In this document: positions 52,403 to 61,446 of the stretch, piece after piece | Layout of the letters: every line of letters begins with the position of its first letter | Position numbering within the stretch: position 1 is the stretch's first letter | From: Casp-alpha2 sp036337015 | Lineage (GTDB): Bacteria; Pseudomonadota; Alphaproteobacteria; Rhodospirillales; Casp-alpha2 | Assembly (NCBI GenBank): GCA_036337015.1 | Contig: JAYZEZ010000008.1 | Span: 124,001 to 188,000, forward strand | DNA length: 64,000 nt | Direction: 5' to 3' | Made by a program: the position numbers and the translations under genes | Notes under the pieces: model-generated | The model's input: only the letters and a program-made list of their open reading frames with translations | The model's database searches: none | What the model was told of the DNA's origin: nothing

Positions 52403-54079
52403 ATGGCCAATGAAAAAAGTGATGTTTTAATTAATTATGCGAACATCTGGTTAGATAATTTTCAAAATATAAAACTAGATAAAGAAATCCTGATTGATCC
52501 CGCTCGCATTGCGGGGGAAATTGGTCAAAAAATGCGCGAACTAAGTCACAACCTATCTTTTGATCGTCAGCCTCTAAATTTTCTTGAAAAACTAGAATCA
52601 TTTAGTCCAATAATTAAAGAACCTCAAAAAGTCATCTTACCCCCACCCTCATCCGCAGCTATTGATTATGGCGCTATAACAAAACTTAGTTTAACAGAAG
52701 TTGTTGCAGCTATCTCTGAAGGAAAGCTAACTTCCGAACAAACTACTCGTGCTTGTTTAGATCGAATAAAGACCGTGGGAAGATCCCTAAATTGTATCGC
52801 GGGCATTGATGTAGAAGCCGCTATTAATGCTGCACGGAAAATTGATAATCGTATATCTAAAGGTGAAAAAATTGGCCCACTAGCTGGCGTACCACTTGCC
52901 CATAAAGATATGTTTTATCGCAAAAATAGGACTACTGAATGTGGTTCCAGAATTCGCAAAGGCTTCATACCTGAATTTACATCTAGCGTCCTAAAAAAAC
53001 TGGATCAATCAGGTGCATTAGATATCGCAAGACTCAATATGGTTGAATTCGCTATAGGAGTTACCGGTCATAACGAAATTACTGGCCCTGTACGTAATCC
53101 CTGGAATCTTGATTATATATCTGGAGGGTCATCATCAGGGTCTGGTGCAGCTGTTGCTGCAGGTTTAGTCTTTGGTGCTTTGGGCTCTGACACTGGTGGG
53201 TCAATCCGTTTTCCAGCAAGCTGTTGTGGACTAGTCGGTCTGAAACCAACTTTAGGTCGAGTAAGTCGCTATGGAAGCATGCCACTATCTTATTCTTTAG
53301 ATACAATTGGTCCACTTACTAGAACCGTAACGGATAATGCTTTTATATTTCAAATTATAGCTGGAAAAGACAAATATGATCCCGCATCCAGCAATTTAAA
53401 AACACCTGATGTACTAAGTAATATAGAAGATGGAGTCAAAGGACTTAAGCTAGGTATCCCAAAAAATTACTTTCTTGATTCTTTAGACGAAGAGGTAAGT
53501 AAGTTAATTAATGATGCTATAAAAATTTTCCAGGAGCTTGGAGCAGAAATTAAACTTGTTACAGTACCAGAATCCATTTCCGCTGCTAATGGTCTGACCA
53601 GCTTGATTACAGCAACTGAAGGAGCAACAATTCATAATGCGTGGTTAAGTAATCAATCAAAAGAATATGGGCACCAAACCTTGGGGAGACTATTAGCGGG
53701 TGCATTTACACCTGCAACAACTTATCTCGATGCTCTGCAATTTCGTTTAATCGTCTTAGAAGAGTTTATGGAAGCAGTTTTTAATTCTGCAGACGTTTTA
53801 TTAAGCCCAGTAATGATGACTTCGGTGCCAACTATTACCGAATCAGACCTTTCTGCAAACCCTGGATTTTCCAAATATATAGTTAAAATGGGTCATGCAA
53901 CACGACCTATAAATTATTTAGGATTGCCAGGGTTAAGCATTCCATGTGGATTTACCAATAACGGACTGCCTTCTGCTTTTCAACTTATTGGAAGGCCCTT
54001 TGACGAAGGAACTTTGTACAAAACGGCCCGGGCCTACGAACTTAAAACTGACTGTACTAGTCATAATCCAATAATCTAA
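52403..54079 (+). CDS. Amidase signature enzyme
   Basis: A 558-residue hydrolase with the amidase signature GGSSSGSGAAVAAGLVFGAL and SDTGGSIRFPASCCG, and the Ser-cisSer-Lys triad Lys in PLAHKDMF. The C-terminal part is GatA-like (GLPSAFQLIGRP), but it lacks a gatB/gatC neighbour and has about 80 extra N-terminal residues (NYANIWLDNFQNIKL...), so a free amidase is more likely than Glu-tRNA amidotransferase. GGAGG lies 7 bases before the ATG, a strong ribosome site. Substrate unknown. Confidence 0.9.
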   Translation: MANEKSDVLINYANIWLDNFQNIKLDKEILIDPARIAGEIGQKMRELSHNLSFDRQPLNFLEKLESFSPIIKEPQKVILPPPSSAAIDYGAITKLSLTEVVAAISEGKLTSEQTTRACLDRIKTVGRSLNCIAGIDVEAAINAARKIDNRISKGEKIGPLAGVPLAHKDMFYRKNRTTECGSRIRKGFIPEFTSSVLKKLDQSGALDIARLNMVEFAIGVTGHNEITGPVRNPWNLDYISGGSSSGSGAAVAAGLVFGALGSDTGGSIRFPASCCGLVGLKPTLGRVSRYGSMPLSYSLDTIGPLTRTVTDNAFIFQIIAGKDKYDPASSNLKTPDVLSNIEDGVKGLKLGIPKNYFLDSLDEEVSKLINDAIKIFQELGAEIKLVTVPESISAANGLTSLITATEGATIHNAWLSNQSKEYGHQTLGRLLAGAFTPATTYLDALQFRLIVLEEFMEAVFNSADVLLSPVMMTSVPTITESDLSANPGFSKYIVKMGHATRPINYLGLPGLSIPCGFTNNGLPSAFQLIGRPFDEGTLYKTARAYELKTDCTSHNPII

Positions 54080-54132
54080 ATTAATTTTGAAATTTGGAAA
54101 TTTAAAGGCCGATTATAAATGAACTGATTTAT

Positions 54133-55083
54133 TTAGATTGGCAATCCCACCAATGCACGTGCAAATTTTTTGGCTTCAAATGGACGAAGATCTTCCAAAC
54201 CTTCCCCAACACCTAGAGCAAAAACAGGAATCTTAAATTTATCGGCCAAAGCAACGACAACACCCCCTTTCGCAGTACCATCTAATTTTGTAATTATTAA
54301 ACCTGACACATCTACAGATTCTTTAAACAAATTAACCTGAGAATGAGCATTCTGACCAACTGTAGCATCCATAACTAAAACTACGGAATGAGGTGCAGTT
54401 TTATCACTCTTTTGAATTACACGAACAATTTTTTCCAACTCTGCCATCAAGTCTTTTTTATTTTGCAAACGACCCGCGGTATCTATCAATAGAATATCTG
54501 AACGGTCATTTTCAGCATGTTTCATAGCATCGAAAACAAGCCCAGCCGGGTCGCCCCCTATATCACTTGCTATAACTGCACAACCCGTTCGTTCTCCCCA
54601 GATCTGAAGCTGATCTATAGCAGCAGCGCGAAAGGTGTCCCCTGCAGCTAGTAAAATTGACTTTCCTTCACCCCGCCAGTCTTTTGCAAGCTTGGCAATC
54701 GTGGTTGTTTTACCACTTCCATTAACACCACAAACTAGCACCACAAAGGGTCGATCGATTGTGCTTATTTTTAAAGGCCTTTCTACTGGCTCTAAGATTA
54801 ATGCAATTTTTTCTGCTAAATAGCTTTTAATATCATCTAGGTTAATATCCTTACTAAATCGCTCTTGGGCCAATTCTCCAATAATTTTGGATGCTGTAGA
54901 TACACCGAGATCACAAGAGACGAGCAACTCTTCAAGTTCATCTAGACTTTGTTTATCAAGTTTTTTCTTAGAAAATAAGTTGGTAATCCCACTAGTTAAC
55001 TTAGCAGAAGAACGACTAAGACTTTTAAACAGTCCTTCATTATTTTCAGCATTTGTAATTTTAGAAATTTGGTCCGTACTCAT
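54133..55083 (-). CDS. ftsY: Signal recognition particle receptor FtsY
   Basis: Docks the SRP-ribosome complex at the membrane. The 316-residue protein has a short N-terminal A region, the helical N domain and the G domain with GVNGSGKTTTIAKLAKDW, DTFRAAAIDQL, DTAGRLQNKKDLM and the TKLDGTAKGG loop, closing with FALGVGEGLEDLRPF. It overlaps mtaB by 4 bases. Its partner ffh begins 2.4 kb away on the other strand. Confidence 0.96.
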   Translation of the reverse strand: MSTDQISKITNAENNEGLFKSLSRSSAKLTSGITNLFSKKKLDKQSLDELEELLVSCDLGVSTASKIIGELAQERFSKDINLDDIKSYLAEKIALILEPVERPLKISTIDRPFVVLVCGVNGSGKTTTIAKLAKDWRGEGKSILLAAGDTFRAAAIDQLQIWGERTGCAVIASDIGGDPAGLVFDAMKHAENDRSDILLIDTAGRLQNKKDLMAELEKIVRVIQKSDKTAPHSVVLVMDATVGQNAHSQVNLFKESVDVSGLIITKLDGTAKGGVVVALADKFKIPVFALGVGEGLEDLRPFEAKKFARALVGLPI

Positions 55084-56318
55084 ACTGCCCTACTAGCCAA
55101 TAAAAAACTATCCGTAGCCGCAGTAACGTGGGCATTAACCAGCGCACCAGGTTCAGCATCAAAATCCAATTTAACAGGTGCAAAGTGTTGGCTTAAACCT
55201 TGACGGTTTTTTTCCACCAGAACTTGTTCCAAATATCCAGATCGACTAGCCAAAAATCGTTTTAAATTAATTTCACCAAGCGCTCGCAACTGGGTGGCGC
55301 GAGCCTTAACTATTAAACGATTAACTGGAGGCATATTTGATGCTGGAGTGCCAGGACGAGGCGAAAATGGAAACACGTGTAAATAGGTCAAATCCAATTC
55401 TTTAACACCCCCTAAAGTGTTTTTAAACATTTCATCAGTTTCAGTTGGAAACCCTGCAATCAGATCGGCACCAAATACAATATCTTGCCTTGCTGCACGA
55501 GCACGCATCACTAAGGCAATCACGTCTGCTCGGGTGTGACGGCGTTTCATGCGTTTAAGGATCATATCATCCATGGCTTGCAGACTAAGGTGCAAGTGAG
55601 GCATTAAACGTGGTTCTCGTGCTAACAATTTGAACAAATTATCATCTATAGCCGCTGGATCCAGAGAACTGAGACGAAGCCGTTCAAGCTTAGGTATCTC
55701 TGTGAGAATACGGCCAACAAGCTCTCCAAGATTATGTGCTCCTTCAGCACTATAAGAACAAATATCAACTCCGGTTAAAACAATTTCATTATGGCCTACA
55801 TCAACTAGTTCACTAATTTGTTTAACTATTTCTATCACTTTTACGGATCGACTAGGACCACGCGCAAAAGGAATTATACAATAGGTGCAACGAAAATCGC
55901 AGCCCTGTTGAACTTGCACAAACGCCCTAGTCCGTCCTTCCATAGCCTTTATAAGATGAGGAGTGGTTTCCTTAACAATCATAATATCATCTACTTGTAC
56001 TGACGGACCATCTCCAGAGAGAAATTTCAAATCGAGCTTTTCTTTATTACCTAAAACCCGGTCAACTTCTTCCATTTCCGAAAATTTCTTGGGGTTAAGC
56101 TGTGCAGCGCAACCCGTAACGATGATCTTAGATTGTGGATTTTCACGAGCTGTACGCCGAATTTTCTGACATGCTTGCCGCTCAGCCTCAGCTGTCACGG
56201 CACAGGTATTAATTACAATTAAATCATCTAGCTCAGAGTTTTTACCAAGCTCACGAATTACCTCAGATTCAAATGTGTTCAAACGACAGCCTAGTGTTAT
56301 AGTTTTTAACTTGGCCAT
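55080..56318 (-). CDS. mtaB: tRNA (N6-L-threonylcarbamoyladenosine(37)) methylthiotransferase MtaB
   Basis: Radical SAM enzyme that converts t6A37 to ms2t6A37 in tRNA. The 412-residue protein has the N-terminal UPF0004 domain with GCRLNTFES, VINTCAV and VTGCAAQL cysteines, the radical SAM CDFRCTYCIIPFARG (CX3CX2C), and LSLQAMDDMILKRMKRRH. The C-terminal part is short for a TRAM domain but full family length. Downstream overlap with ftsY and a 21-base gap after dapF make a dapF-mtaB-ftsY operon. Confidence 0.95.
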   Translation of the reverse strand: MAKLKTITLGCRLNTFESEVIRELGKNSELDDLIVINTCAVTAEAERQACQKIRRTARENPQSKIIVTGCAAQLNPKKFSEMEEVDRVLGNKEKLDLKFLSGDGPSVQVDDIMIVKETTPHLIKAMEGRTRAFVQVQQGCDFRCTYCIIPFARGPSRSVKVIEIVKQISELVDVGHNEIVLTGVDICSYSAEGAHNLGELVGRILTEIPKLERLRLSSLDPAAIDDNLFKLLAREPRLMPHLHLSLQAMDDMILKRMKRRHTRADVIALVMRARAARQDIVFGADLIAGFPTETDEMFKNTLGGVKELDLTYLHVFPFSPRPGTPASNMPPVNRLIVKARATQLRALGEINLKRFLASRSGYLEQVLVEKNRQGLSQHFAPVKLDFDAEPGALVNAHVTAATDSFLLASRAV

Positions 56319-56339
56319 AATAAAATTTTACACCTTAAT

Positions 56340-57161
56340 TTATAGTTTAATGACACCAGTAAAAATAGTCTCCACTGGACCGATCATAACTGTGTGATTA
56401 TCATCTTTCCATTCAACATCAAGTGCACCTCCATCTAGAATTACAGTAGCGCTTCGACTCGTTAGGCTTCGCCGACTAGCTGCTACCAGAGTTGCACAAG
56501 CACCAGTACCACAAGCCTGCGTAATTCCCACTCCACGTTCCCAAACCTTAAGTCTAATTGAGTCATTTGTCAGAATCTGGGCAACTTCAACATTAGTTCG
56601 CTCCGGAAACATTGCATGGTTCTCAATTTCTGATCCTATCTCTTCCAATGCCACACTTTCCAAATTATCTACAAAGAAGATAGCATGTGGATTGCCTACA
56701 TTTACAACTGCTGGACTTGATAAAACACCAAATGAAAGATCCAATGCGAGAGTATCTGCTTTTTGAGCTAGAGGAATATCGCGCCAATGAAATTTGGCCT
56801 GCCCCATATCTAAAGCGACTCTACCATCATCAATTAATTTGCTTTTAAGAATTCCGGCATTTGTTTGAATCTTTACTTCTTTAACACCGAACTCCTTCAT
56901 CACTAAAAAAGCAACACAACGTGTTCCATTACCGCAAGCATCAATCTCACCACCATCCGCGTTAAAAATTCGCAAATAAAAATCTGCACCGTCTGAGCTA
57001 GCTGGTTCAATTATCAAAATCTGGTCGCACCCAATACCAAAACGACGATCGGCAAGGTGTTGTATTTGCTTAACACCTACAGAAATGGCCCCCATTCGAG
57101 CGTCCAGGATAACGAAATCATTTCCTAAGCCATGCATTTTTATAAAAGTCAGATCACTCAT
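56340..57161 (-). CDS. dapF: Diaminopimelate epimerase
   Basis: Isomerises L,L- to meso-diaminopimelate for lysine and peptidoglycan. The 273-residue protein has the two catalytic Cys motifs CGNGTRC and ACGTGACA, and the N-terminal FIKMHGLGNDFVILDAR. The frame opens at 57197, but ATG 57161 gives the normal N-terminus (MSDLTFIKMHG). First gene of a dapF-mtaB-ftsY operon, as in many alphaproteobacteria. Confidence 0.96.
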   Translation of the reverse strand: MSDLTFIKMHGLGNDFVILDARMGAISVGVKQIQHLADRRFGIGCDQILIIEPASSDGADFYLRIFNADGGEIDACGNGTRCVAFLVMKEFGVKEVKIQTNAGILKSKLIDDGRVALDMGQAKFHWRDIPLAQKADTLALDLSFGVLSSPAVVNVGNPHAIFFVDNLESVALEEIGSEIENHAMFPERTNVEVAQILTNDSIRLKVWERGVGITQACGTGACATLVAASRRSLTSRSATVILDGGALDVEWKDDNHTVMIGPVETIFTGVIKL

Positions 57162-57375
57162 AATGCGTGTAATATGCCGGTAAAGAGCACCATGCAAATA
57201 GATTTTTCTCTAAGCTTAACTTATAACCAAAATTAATTATCCGTGAAAAAAGTTTTCTCTGCATTTTTTTATTTTTTTCTATCGCCTAAAACTCATACAT
57301 CTACAGACCTTATCCCAAAAAAGTGTAATTAATAATAAGCATGTAAAGTCTAAATAAACTTTACCTACCCTTGGC

Positions 57376-57404
57376 TTGACTTAACAGACAAGCGTCCATA
57401 TTGT
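57376..57404 (+). promoter_or_regulatory. Sigma-70-type promoter of the ffh operon
   Basis: TTGACT (57376-57381), a 17-base spacer and TATTGT (57399-57404) match the -35/-10 pattern well. Initiation near 57411 would give a leader of about 120 bases carrying a strong hairpin. Confidence 0.6.
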
Positions 57405-57451
57405 GCGAAAAACTTTAAGGTATTTAATAAGATCTAAGCCTCAAGGGGTAC

Positions 57452-57480
57452 CGCCAATACGCGAGTTTCGCGCATTGGCG
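57452..57480 (+). promoter_or_regulatory. Strong hairpin in the ffh leader
   Basis: CGCCAAT-A-CGCGA (57452-57464), loop GTT, then TCGCG-C-ATTGGCG (57468-57480): 12 Watson-Crick pairs and one A-C mismatch. It ends 52 bases before the ffh ATG. It is not followed by a T-run, so is not an obvious terminator. A cis-regulatory or transcript-stabilising role is possible, unproven. Confidence 0.5.
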
Positions 57481-57532
57481 ATATGTTAGTTTGTAAATTA
57501 TCAATAACTATAAGGTAGTTAGAAAATTAAAT

Positions 57533-58903
57533 ATGTTTGATGACTTAACAGAACGACTGGGAGGGGTTTTTGACAGACTGAAAAGACGTGGCTCTTTGAA
57601 GGTCGAAGATGTTGAATCTGCTATGCGTGAGGTACGTGTTGCTTTACTTGAAGCTGATGTTGCCGTCGATGTAGCTAAGAATTTTATTAACGAGGTCACT
57701 CGAGATGCTATCGGCGAAAAAATACTTGCTAGCGTCACACCAGGACAAATGGTCGTTAAAATTGTTCATGACCACTTAATTAAAATGCTTGGCGAAGACC
57801 TTGAGGCTATTAATCTTCAAGGCAATCCGCCAAATGCAATTATGATGATTGGACTTCAGGGCACCGGAAAAACAACTACTACGGCTAAACTCGGGTATCG
57901 GCTTACTAAACGTGAAAACAAGAAAGTCTTAATGGCATCACTGGACGTAACCCGTCCGGCAGCACAACAGCAATTACTTCAACTAGGTGAACAAACAGGA
58001 TTAAAAACATTAGCCCCTATACTGGGAGAACAACCTTTAGCCATAGCAAAACGTGTAATGACGGAAGCTGCGCAAGAAGGATTTGATGTGGTTATTCTGG
58101 ATACTGCCGGACGCCAACATTTGGACAATGAATTAATGGCTGAAGTTGTTCAGATTCGTGATATTGCACAACCGACAGAAACTTTTCTAATCGCTGATGC
58201 TTTAGCTGGCCAAGATTCGATCAACATAGCCCATGAATTTAATCAGAAAATTGGAGTTTCTGGTATTATCTTAACTCGTGTAGATGGTGATGCGAGAGGG
58301 GGAGCAGCGTTGTCTATGCGTGCTGTCACTGGTCAACCAATCAAACTAATAGGTACCGGTGAAAAAATTGACGCCTTGGAAGCTTTCGATGCTAAGCGAA
58401 TTGCAGGTTCCATACTTGGACAAGGCGACATAGTTGGACTTGTTGAAAAAGCCTCTGAATTCGTAAACCAACAAGAAGCAGAAAAAATTTCGGCCAAAAT
58501 GCTAAAGGGGCAATTCACTTTGGAAGACATGGCAGAACAATTCAAACAGTTACGCAAAATGGGCAATATCAAAGGCATAATGGGAATGCTTCCTGGAGCA
58601 GCTAAGATAAAAAACCAAATGGCTAATACAAACATTGACGATAATATGATAGCTCGACAGGAAGCAATTATTTTATCGATGACGATGAAGGAAAGACGAA
58701 AGCCAAAGTTACTTAATGGATCACGGCGCAAACGCATCGCTCAAGGCTCAGGCACTACTGTTCAGGAGGTCAACCGTGTCCTCAAACAATATAAGCAGAT
58801 GGCTCAAATGTTGAAAAAAACTGGCAAAATGGGCTTAAAGGGTATGGGAAAAGTGCCACCTGGCATGTTTCCCTCTGGCTTTCAACCTGGTCAATTTGGA
58901 TAG
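57533..58903 (+). CDS. ffh: Signal recognition particle protein Ffh
   Basis: GTPase of the SRP, binds SRP RNA and signal sequences. The 456-residue protein has the N domain (1-90), the G domain with GLQGTGKTTTTAKLGYRL, DVTRPAAQQQL, DTAGRQHLDNEL and TRVDGDARGG, and the methionine-rich M domain ending MGKVPPGMFPSGFQPG. It leads the ffh-rpsP-rimM-trmD-rplS set. A clear promoter and hairpin lie upstream. Confidence 0.97.
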   Translation: MFDDLTERLGGVFDRLKRRGSLKVEDVESAMREVRVALLEADVAVDVAKNFINEVTRDAIGEKILASVTPGQMVVKIVHDHLIKMLGEDLEAINLQGNPPNAIMMIGLQGTGKTTTTAKLGYRLTKRENKKVLMASLDVTRPAAQQQLLQLGEQTGLKTLAPILGEQPLAIAKRVMTEAAQEGFDVVILDTAGRQHLDNELMAEVVQIRDIAQPTETFLIADALAGQDSINIAHEFNQKIGVSGIILTRVDGDARGGAALSMRAVTGQPIKLIGTGEKIDALEAFDAKRIAGSILGQGDIVGLVEKASEFVNQQEAEKISAKMLKGQFTLEDMAEQFKQLRKMGNIKGIMGMLPGAAKIKNQMANTNIDDNMIARQEAIILSMTMKERRKPKLLNGSRRKRIAQGSGTTVQEVNRVLKQYKQMAQMLKKTGKMGLKGMGKVPPGMFPSGFQPGQFG

Positions 58904-58977
58904 ATAATAAAAATTAAAACCTAGAAAGTGCATAAAAATAAACTGAAACTTTAAACCGAATAGGACAAAAAAAAGAT

Positions 58978-59433
58978 ATGTCTTTGAGAATTCGACTTTC
59001 CAGGGGCGGCGCAAAAAAACGCCCTTTTTATCGCATAGTTGTAGCTGATTCACGTAAACCAAGAGATGGTAGATATATAGAACGCCTAGGCACCTATAAT
59101 CCAATGGTCGCTAAAGATCACCCCGACCGCCTAAACTTTGATGATGAGCGAATAAAGTACTGGCTAGGTGTCGGTGCTCGTCCTTCTGAACGTGTCACAC
59201 GATTTTTAAGCGATAAAGGCCTAGTGGCAAAACCAGATATACCTAAGCAAACAAAACAACACCTACCTCGCGCAAAAACACTAGAGCGTCAGCAAGCCGC
59301 TGAGGATAAAGCTAAAAAAGCAACTGAGGAAAAGCCTAAAGAGGAGGCCGTTGCAGAAGAAAAGCCTAAAGAGGAGGCCGCTGCAGAAGAAAAGCCTAAA
59401 GAGGAGGCTATAGCAGAGGGAGGAAAAAGCTGA
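58978..59433 (+). CDS. rpsP: 30S ribosomal protein S16 with repeat-bearing C-terminal tail
   Basis: Residues 1-80 are a normal S16 (LRIRLSRGGAKKRPFYRIVV, RDGRYIERLGTYNP). The total is 151 residues against the usual 80-100; the extra C-terminal portion is charged and ends in three copies of a 10-residue EEKPKEEAxA unit (59326-59415). The tail is presumably disordered on the ribosome surface. Starts 74 bases after ffh. Confidence 0.95.
   Translation: MSLRIRLSRGGAKKRPFYRIVVADSRKPRDGRYIERLGTYNPMVAKDHPDRLNFDDERIKYWLGVGARPSERVTRFLSDKGLVAKPDIPKQTKQHLPRAKTLERQQAAEDKAKKATEEKPKEEAVAEEKPKEEAAAEEKPKEEAIAEGGKS
59326..59415 (+). repeat. Three 30-bp tandem repeats in rpsP
   Basis: Units at 59326-59355, 59356-59385 and 59386-59415 encode EEKPKEEAVA, EEKPKEEAAA and EEKPKEEAIA. 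The DNA copies are nearly identical, so they look recently duplicated; 30-bp length preserves the frame. Confidence 0.9.
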
Positions 59434-59461
59434 ACCAATAATTCAGTGATTCTTTATAGTT

Positions 59462-60013
59462 ATGGTTACATTTACTGAAGAAAGAATTTGCGTTGGAGCC
59501 ATTACTGGTGTTCGAGGCCTAAAGGGAGAGGTGCGAATTAAAAGTTTCACTGCCGATCCTGAAGATATTGCAGCGTACGGCCCTGTCACTACAGAGGACG
59601 GAGAAAAAACTTTCCAGTTAACCATTAAAAACCGTTCCAAAGGTCTGGTTATCGCTAGAATTGAAGGAATCGAAAACCGAACTTCAGCAGAAAATATCAA
59701 AGGTGAGAGGCTTTATGTACAACGAAGTGTTTTGCCTAAACTAGAGATTGATGAATTCTACCAAGCTGATCTAATTGGACTAAATGTAGAAACAAATAGC
59801 GGAGATACAGTGGGTTCTATTGGGGCTGTTCATAATTTTGGTGCTGGTAATATTTTAGAAATTATTGAAAGCACTAGAAACCATGAAGAAAGTATGATGA
59901 TCCCATTCACTAGTGAAATCGTACCAGAAGTCGATATAGAGGGTGGACGTGTTGTTATTAACCCACCAGTCTACATTGATGCGACCCAACCTAATAAAAA
60001 AGAAACTAGCTAA
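59462..60013 (+). CDS. rimM: Ribosome maturation factor RimM
   Basis: Assists 30S assembly, binding S19. The 183-residue protein has the RimM N-terminal domain (ICVGAITGVRGLKGEVRIKS) and the PRC-barrel domain (EFYQADLIGLNVETNSGDTVG). Standard position between rpsP and trmD, 28 bases after rpsP. The stop is 26 bases before the trmD ATG chosen here. Confidence 0.96.
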   Translation: MVTFTEERICVGAITGVRGLKGEVRIKSFTADPEDIAAYGPVTTEDGEKTFQLTIKNRSKGLVIARIEGIENRTSAENIKGERLYVQRSVLPKLEIDEFYQADLIGLNVETNSGDTVGSIGAVHNFGAGNILEIIESTRNHEESMMIPFTSEIVPEVDIEGGRVVINPPVYIDATQPNKKETS

Positions 60014-60038
60014 GAGAATTGATAGGAACCTGGAATTG

Positions 60039-60752
60039 ATGACAAATAATGCCATATGGAGTGCAAAGGTACTAACGCTTTTCCCAGAAATGTTTCCTGG
60101 AATTTTAGGTTTATCACTTGCGGGCCAAGGACTAAAAGATGGTATCTGGACTATGGAAACTATCAATATACGTGACTTTGCAAAAGATAAACACAAATCA
60201 GTCGATGATGCACCTTTTGGTGGCGGACCTGGTATGGTGATGCGACCTGATGTGATTTCAAACGCATTGGATCACGTAAAAGCTATAAATCATGAACAAC
60301 CAGTTATTTACTTAACACCACGTGGCAATCCACTAAAACAAGCCCGAATAAAGAAATTAGCTTCTGGCCCCGGTGTAACTTTGTTATGTGGACGTTTTGA
60401 AGGCCTTGACGAAAGAGTCATCGAGGCTCATGCAATTGAACAAATTAGCCTCGGTGATTTTGTTTTATCGGGAGGGGAAATTGCTGCTATAGCTATTTTA
60501 GATGCTTGTGTTCGCCTATTAAATGGAATAGTTGGCCAACCTAGTTCCTTGATAGAAGAAAGTTTCGAAAAAGGGTTACTGGAATACCCTCATTACACGA
60601 GACCTAAAGTTTGGAAAGGCCGAAGGGTTCCAGATGTTTTAACTTCTGGCAACCACGAGAATATAAGGGCTTGGCGCAAACAACAATCAGAGGCCAGCAC
60701 CCGCGAAAAACGCCCGGATCTTTGGGCTCGTATTACTAATAATATCATCTAA
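60039..60752 (+). CDS. trmD: tRNA (guanine37-N1)-methyltransferase TrmD
   Basis: Makes m1G37 in tRNAs, preventing frameshifting. The SPOUT knot is seen in FGGGPGMVMRPDV, LLCGRFEGLDERVIE and LGDFVLSGGEIAAIAILDA, followed by LEYPHYTRPKVWKGRRVPDV. The frame opens at 59943, overlapping rimM, but ATG 60039 gives AIWSAKVLTLFPEMFPG, the family N-terminus; 237 residues. Confidence 0.96.
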   Translation: MTNNAIWSAKVLTLFPEMFPGILGLSLAGQGLKDGIWTMETINIRDFAKDKHKSVDDAPFGGGPGMVMRPDVISNALDHVKAINHEQPVIYLTPRGNPLKQARIKKLASGPGVTLLCGRFEGLDERVIEAHAIEQISLGDFVLSGGEIAAIAILDACVRLLNGIVGQPSSLIEESFEKGLLEYPHYTRPKVWKGRRVPDVLTSGNHENIRAWRKQQSEASTREKRPDLWARITNNII

Positions 60753-60790
60753 AAGAAATAGATTGAAGTTTTAAAATAAGGACGACAGGT

Positions 60791-61396
60791 ATGAACATCA
60801 TCAAAGAGATCGAAGAAGAACAACGTAAAAAATTGACTGCCAAACGTCCGGCACCCAACTTCGGACCTGGAGATACCCTTAAAGTTAATGTTAAGGTTGT
60901 CGAAGGAACTCGAGAGAGAATCCAGGCATTTGAAGGTGTTTGCATTGCAAAAAAAAATGCTGGCCTTAATTCTGCCTTCACAGTGAGAAAGATTTCGTAT
61001 GGTGAAGGTGTGGAAAGAGTTTTTCCACTATATTCAACAGCCATTGATTCAATTGAGGTAACCCGTCGTGGTGATGTTCGGCGAGCTAAGCTCTATTATC
61101 TTCGTGGCTTAACTGGCAAGCGTGCTCGTATAACCGAAAAGACCGAATGGTCATCGATAAAAGAAAATGATTTAAATAATCCAAAAAAGGGATCTGAAAG
61201 TGAAATCAAACCTGAAAATAAGACATCAAAATCAAATAAAATTAAAAACAAACCTGAGAGCAATTTAAACAAGCCTAAGAAGGCCAAAAAGGAAGGAAAG
61301 GCATCAGTCGAGGTGTCTGGGACTGATAATCTGATTGAGGAAAGCCAACCTGATCCGCAAGCGAAGGTAGGAGCCGGCACTAAGGCTAAAAAATAA
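60791..61396 (+). CDS. rplS: 50S ribosomal protein L19 with long charged tail
   Basis: Residues 1-120 are a normal L19 (FGPGDTLKVNVKVVEGTRER, FEGVCIAKKNAGLNSAFTVR, RRAKLYYLRGLTGKRARI). The remaining ~80 residues (Lys/Glu/Ser/Asn-rich, NKPKKAKKEGKAS...) extend the protein to 201 residues, well beyond the usual 115-130. No domain is visible in the tail. It lies 38 bases after trmD. Confidence 0.95.
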   Translation: MNIIKEIEEEQRKKLTAKRPAPNFGPGDTLKVNVKVVEGTRERIQAFEGVCIAKKNAGLNSAFTVRKISYGEGVERVFPLYSTAIDSIEVTRRGDVRRAKLYYLRGLTGKRARITEKTEWSSIKENDLNNPKKGSESEIKPENKTSKSNKIKNKPESNLNKPKKAKKEGKASVEVSGTDNLIEESQPDPQAKVGAGTKAKK

Positions 61397-61446
61397 AATT
61401 TTCTGATCATTAGTCCTAATATCAAGATAATATGGAGGAAGGTTTA

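Larger units (their letters stand above)
57162..57532. other. Divergent intergenic region upstream of dapF and ffh
   Basis: About 370 bases that must hold the dapF promoter (minus strand) and the ffh promoter (plus strand, annotated at 57376-57404). The plus-strand leader of about 120 bases contains the hairpin at 57452-57480. The left part (57190-57350) is AT-rich with T-runs and shows no gene. No SRP RNA-like GGAA tetraloop helix is visible. Confidence 0.5.

Noticed and set aside
52403..54079. Call as gatA (Glu-tRNA amidotransferase A)
   Set aside because: No gatB or gatC beside it and an unusual N-terminal extension; only the amidase signature is supported.
57411..57532. SRP RNA (ffs) in the ffh leader
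   Set aside because: The hairpin lacks the GGAA tetraloop and the asymmetric bulge of SRP RNA; only a simple stem is seen.
61397..61446. Leucine leader peptide or T-box ahead of leuC
   Set aside because: Only about 50 bases, no Leu-codon run and no antiterminator-like stems.
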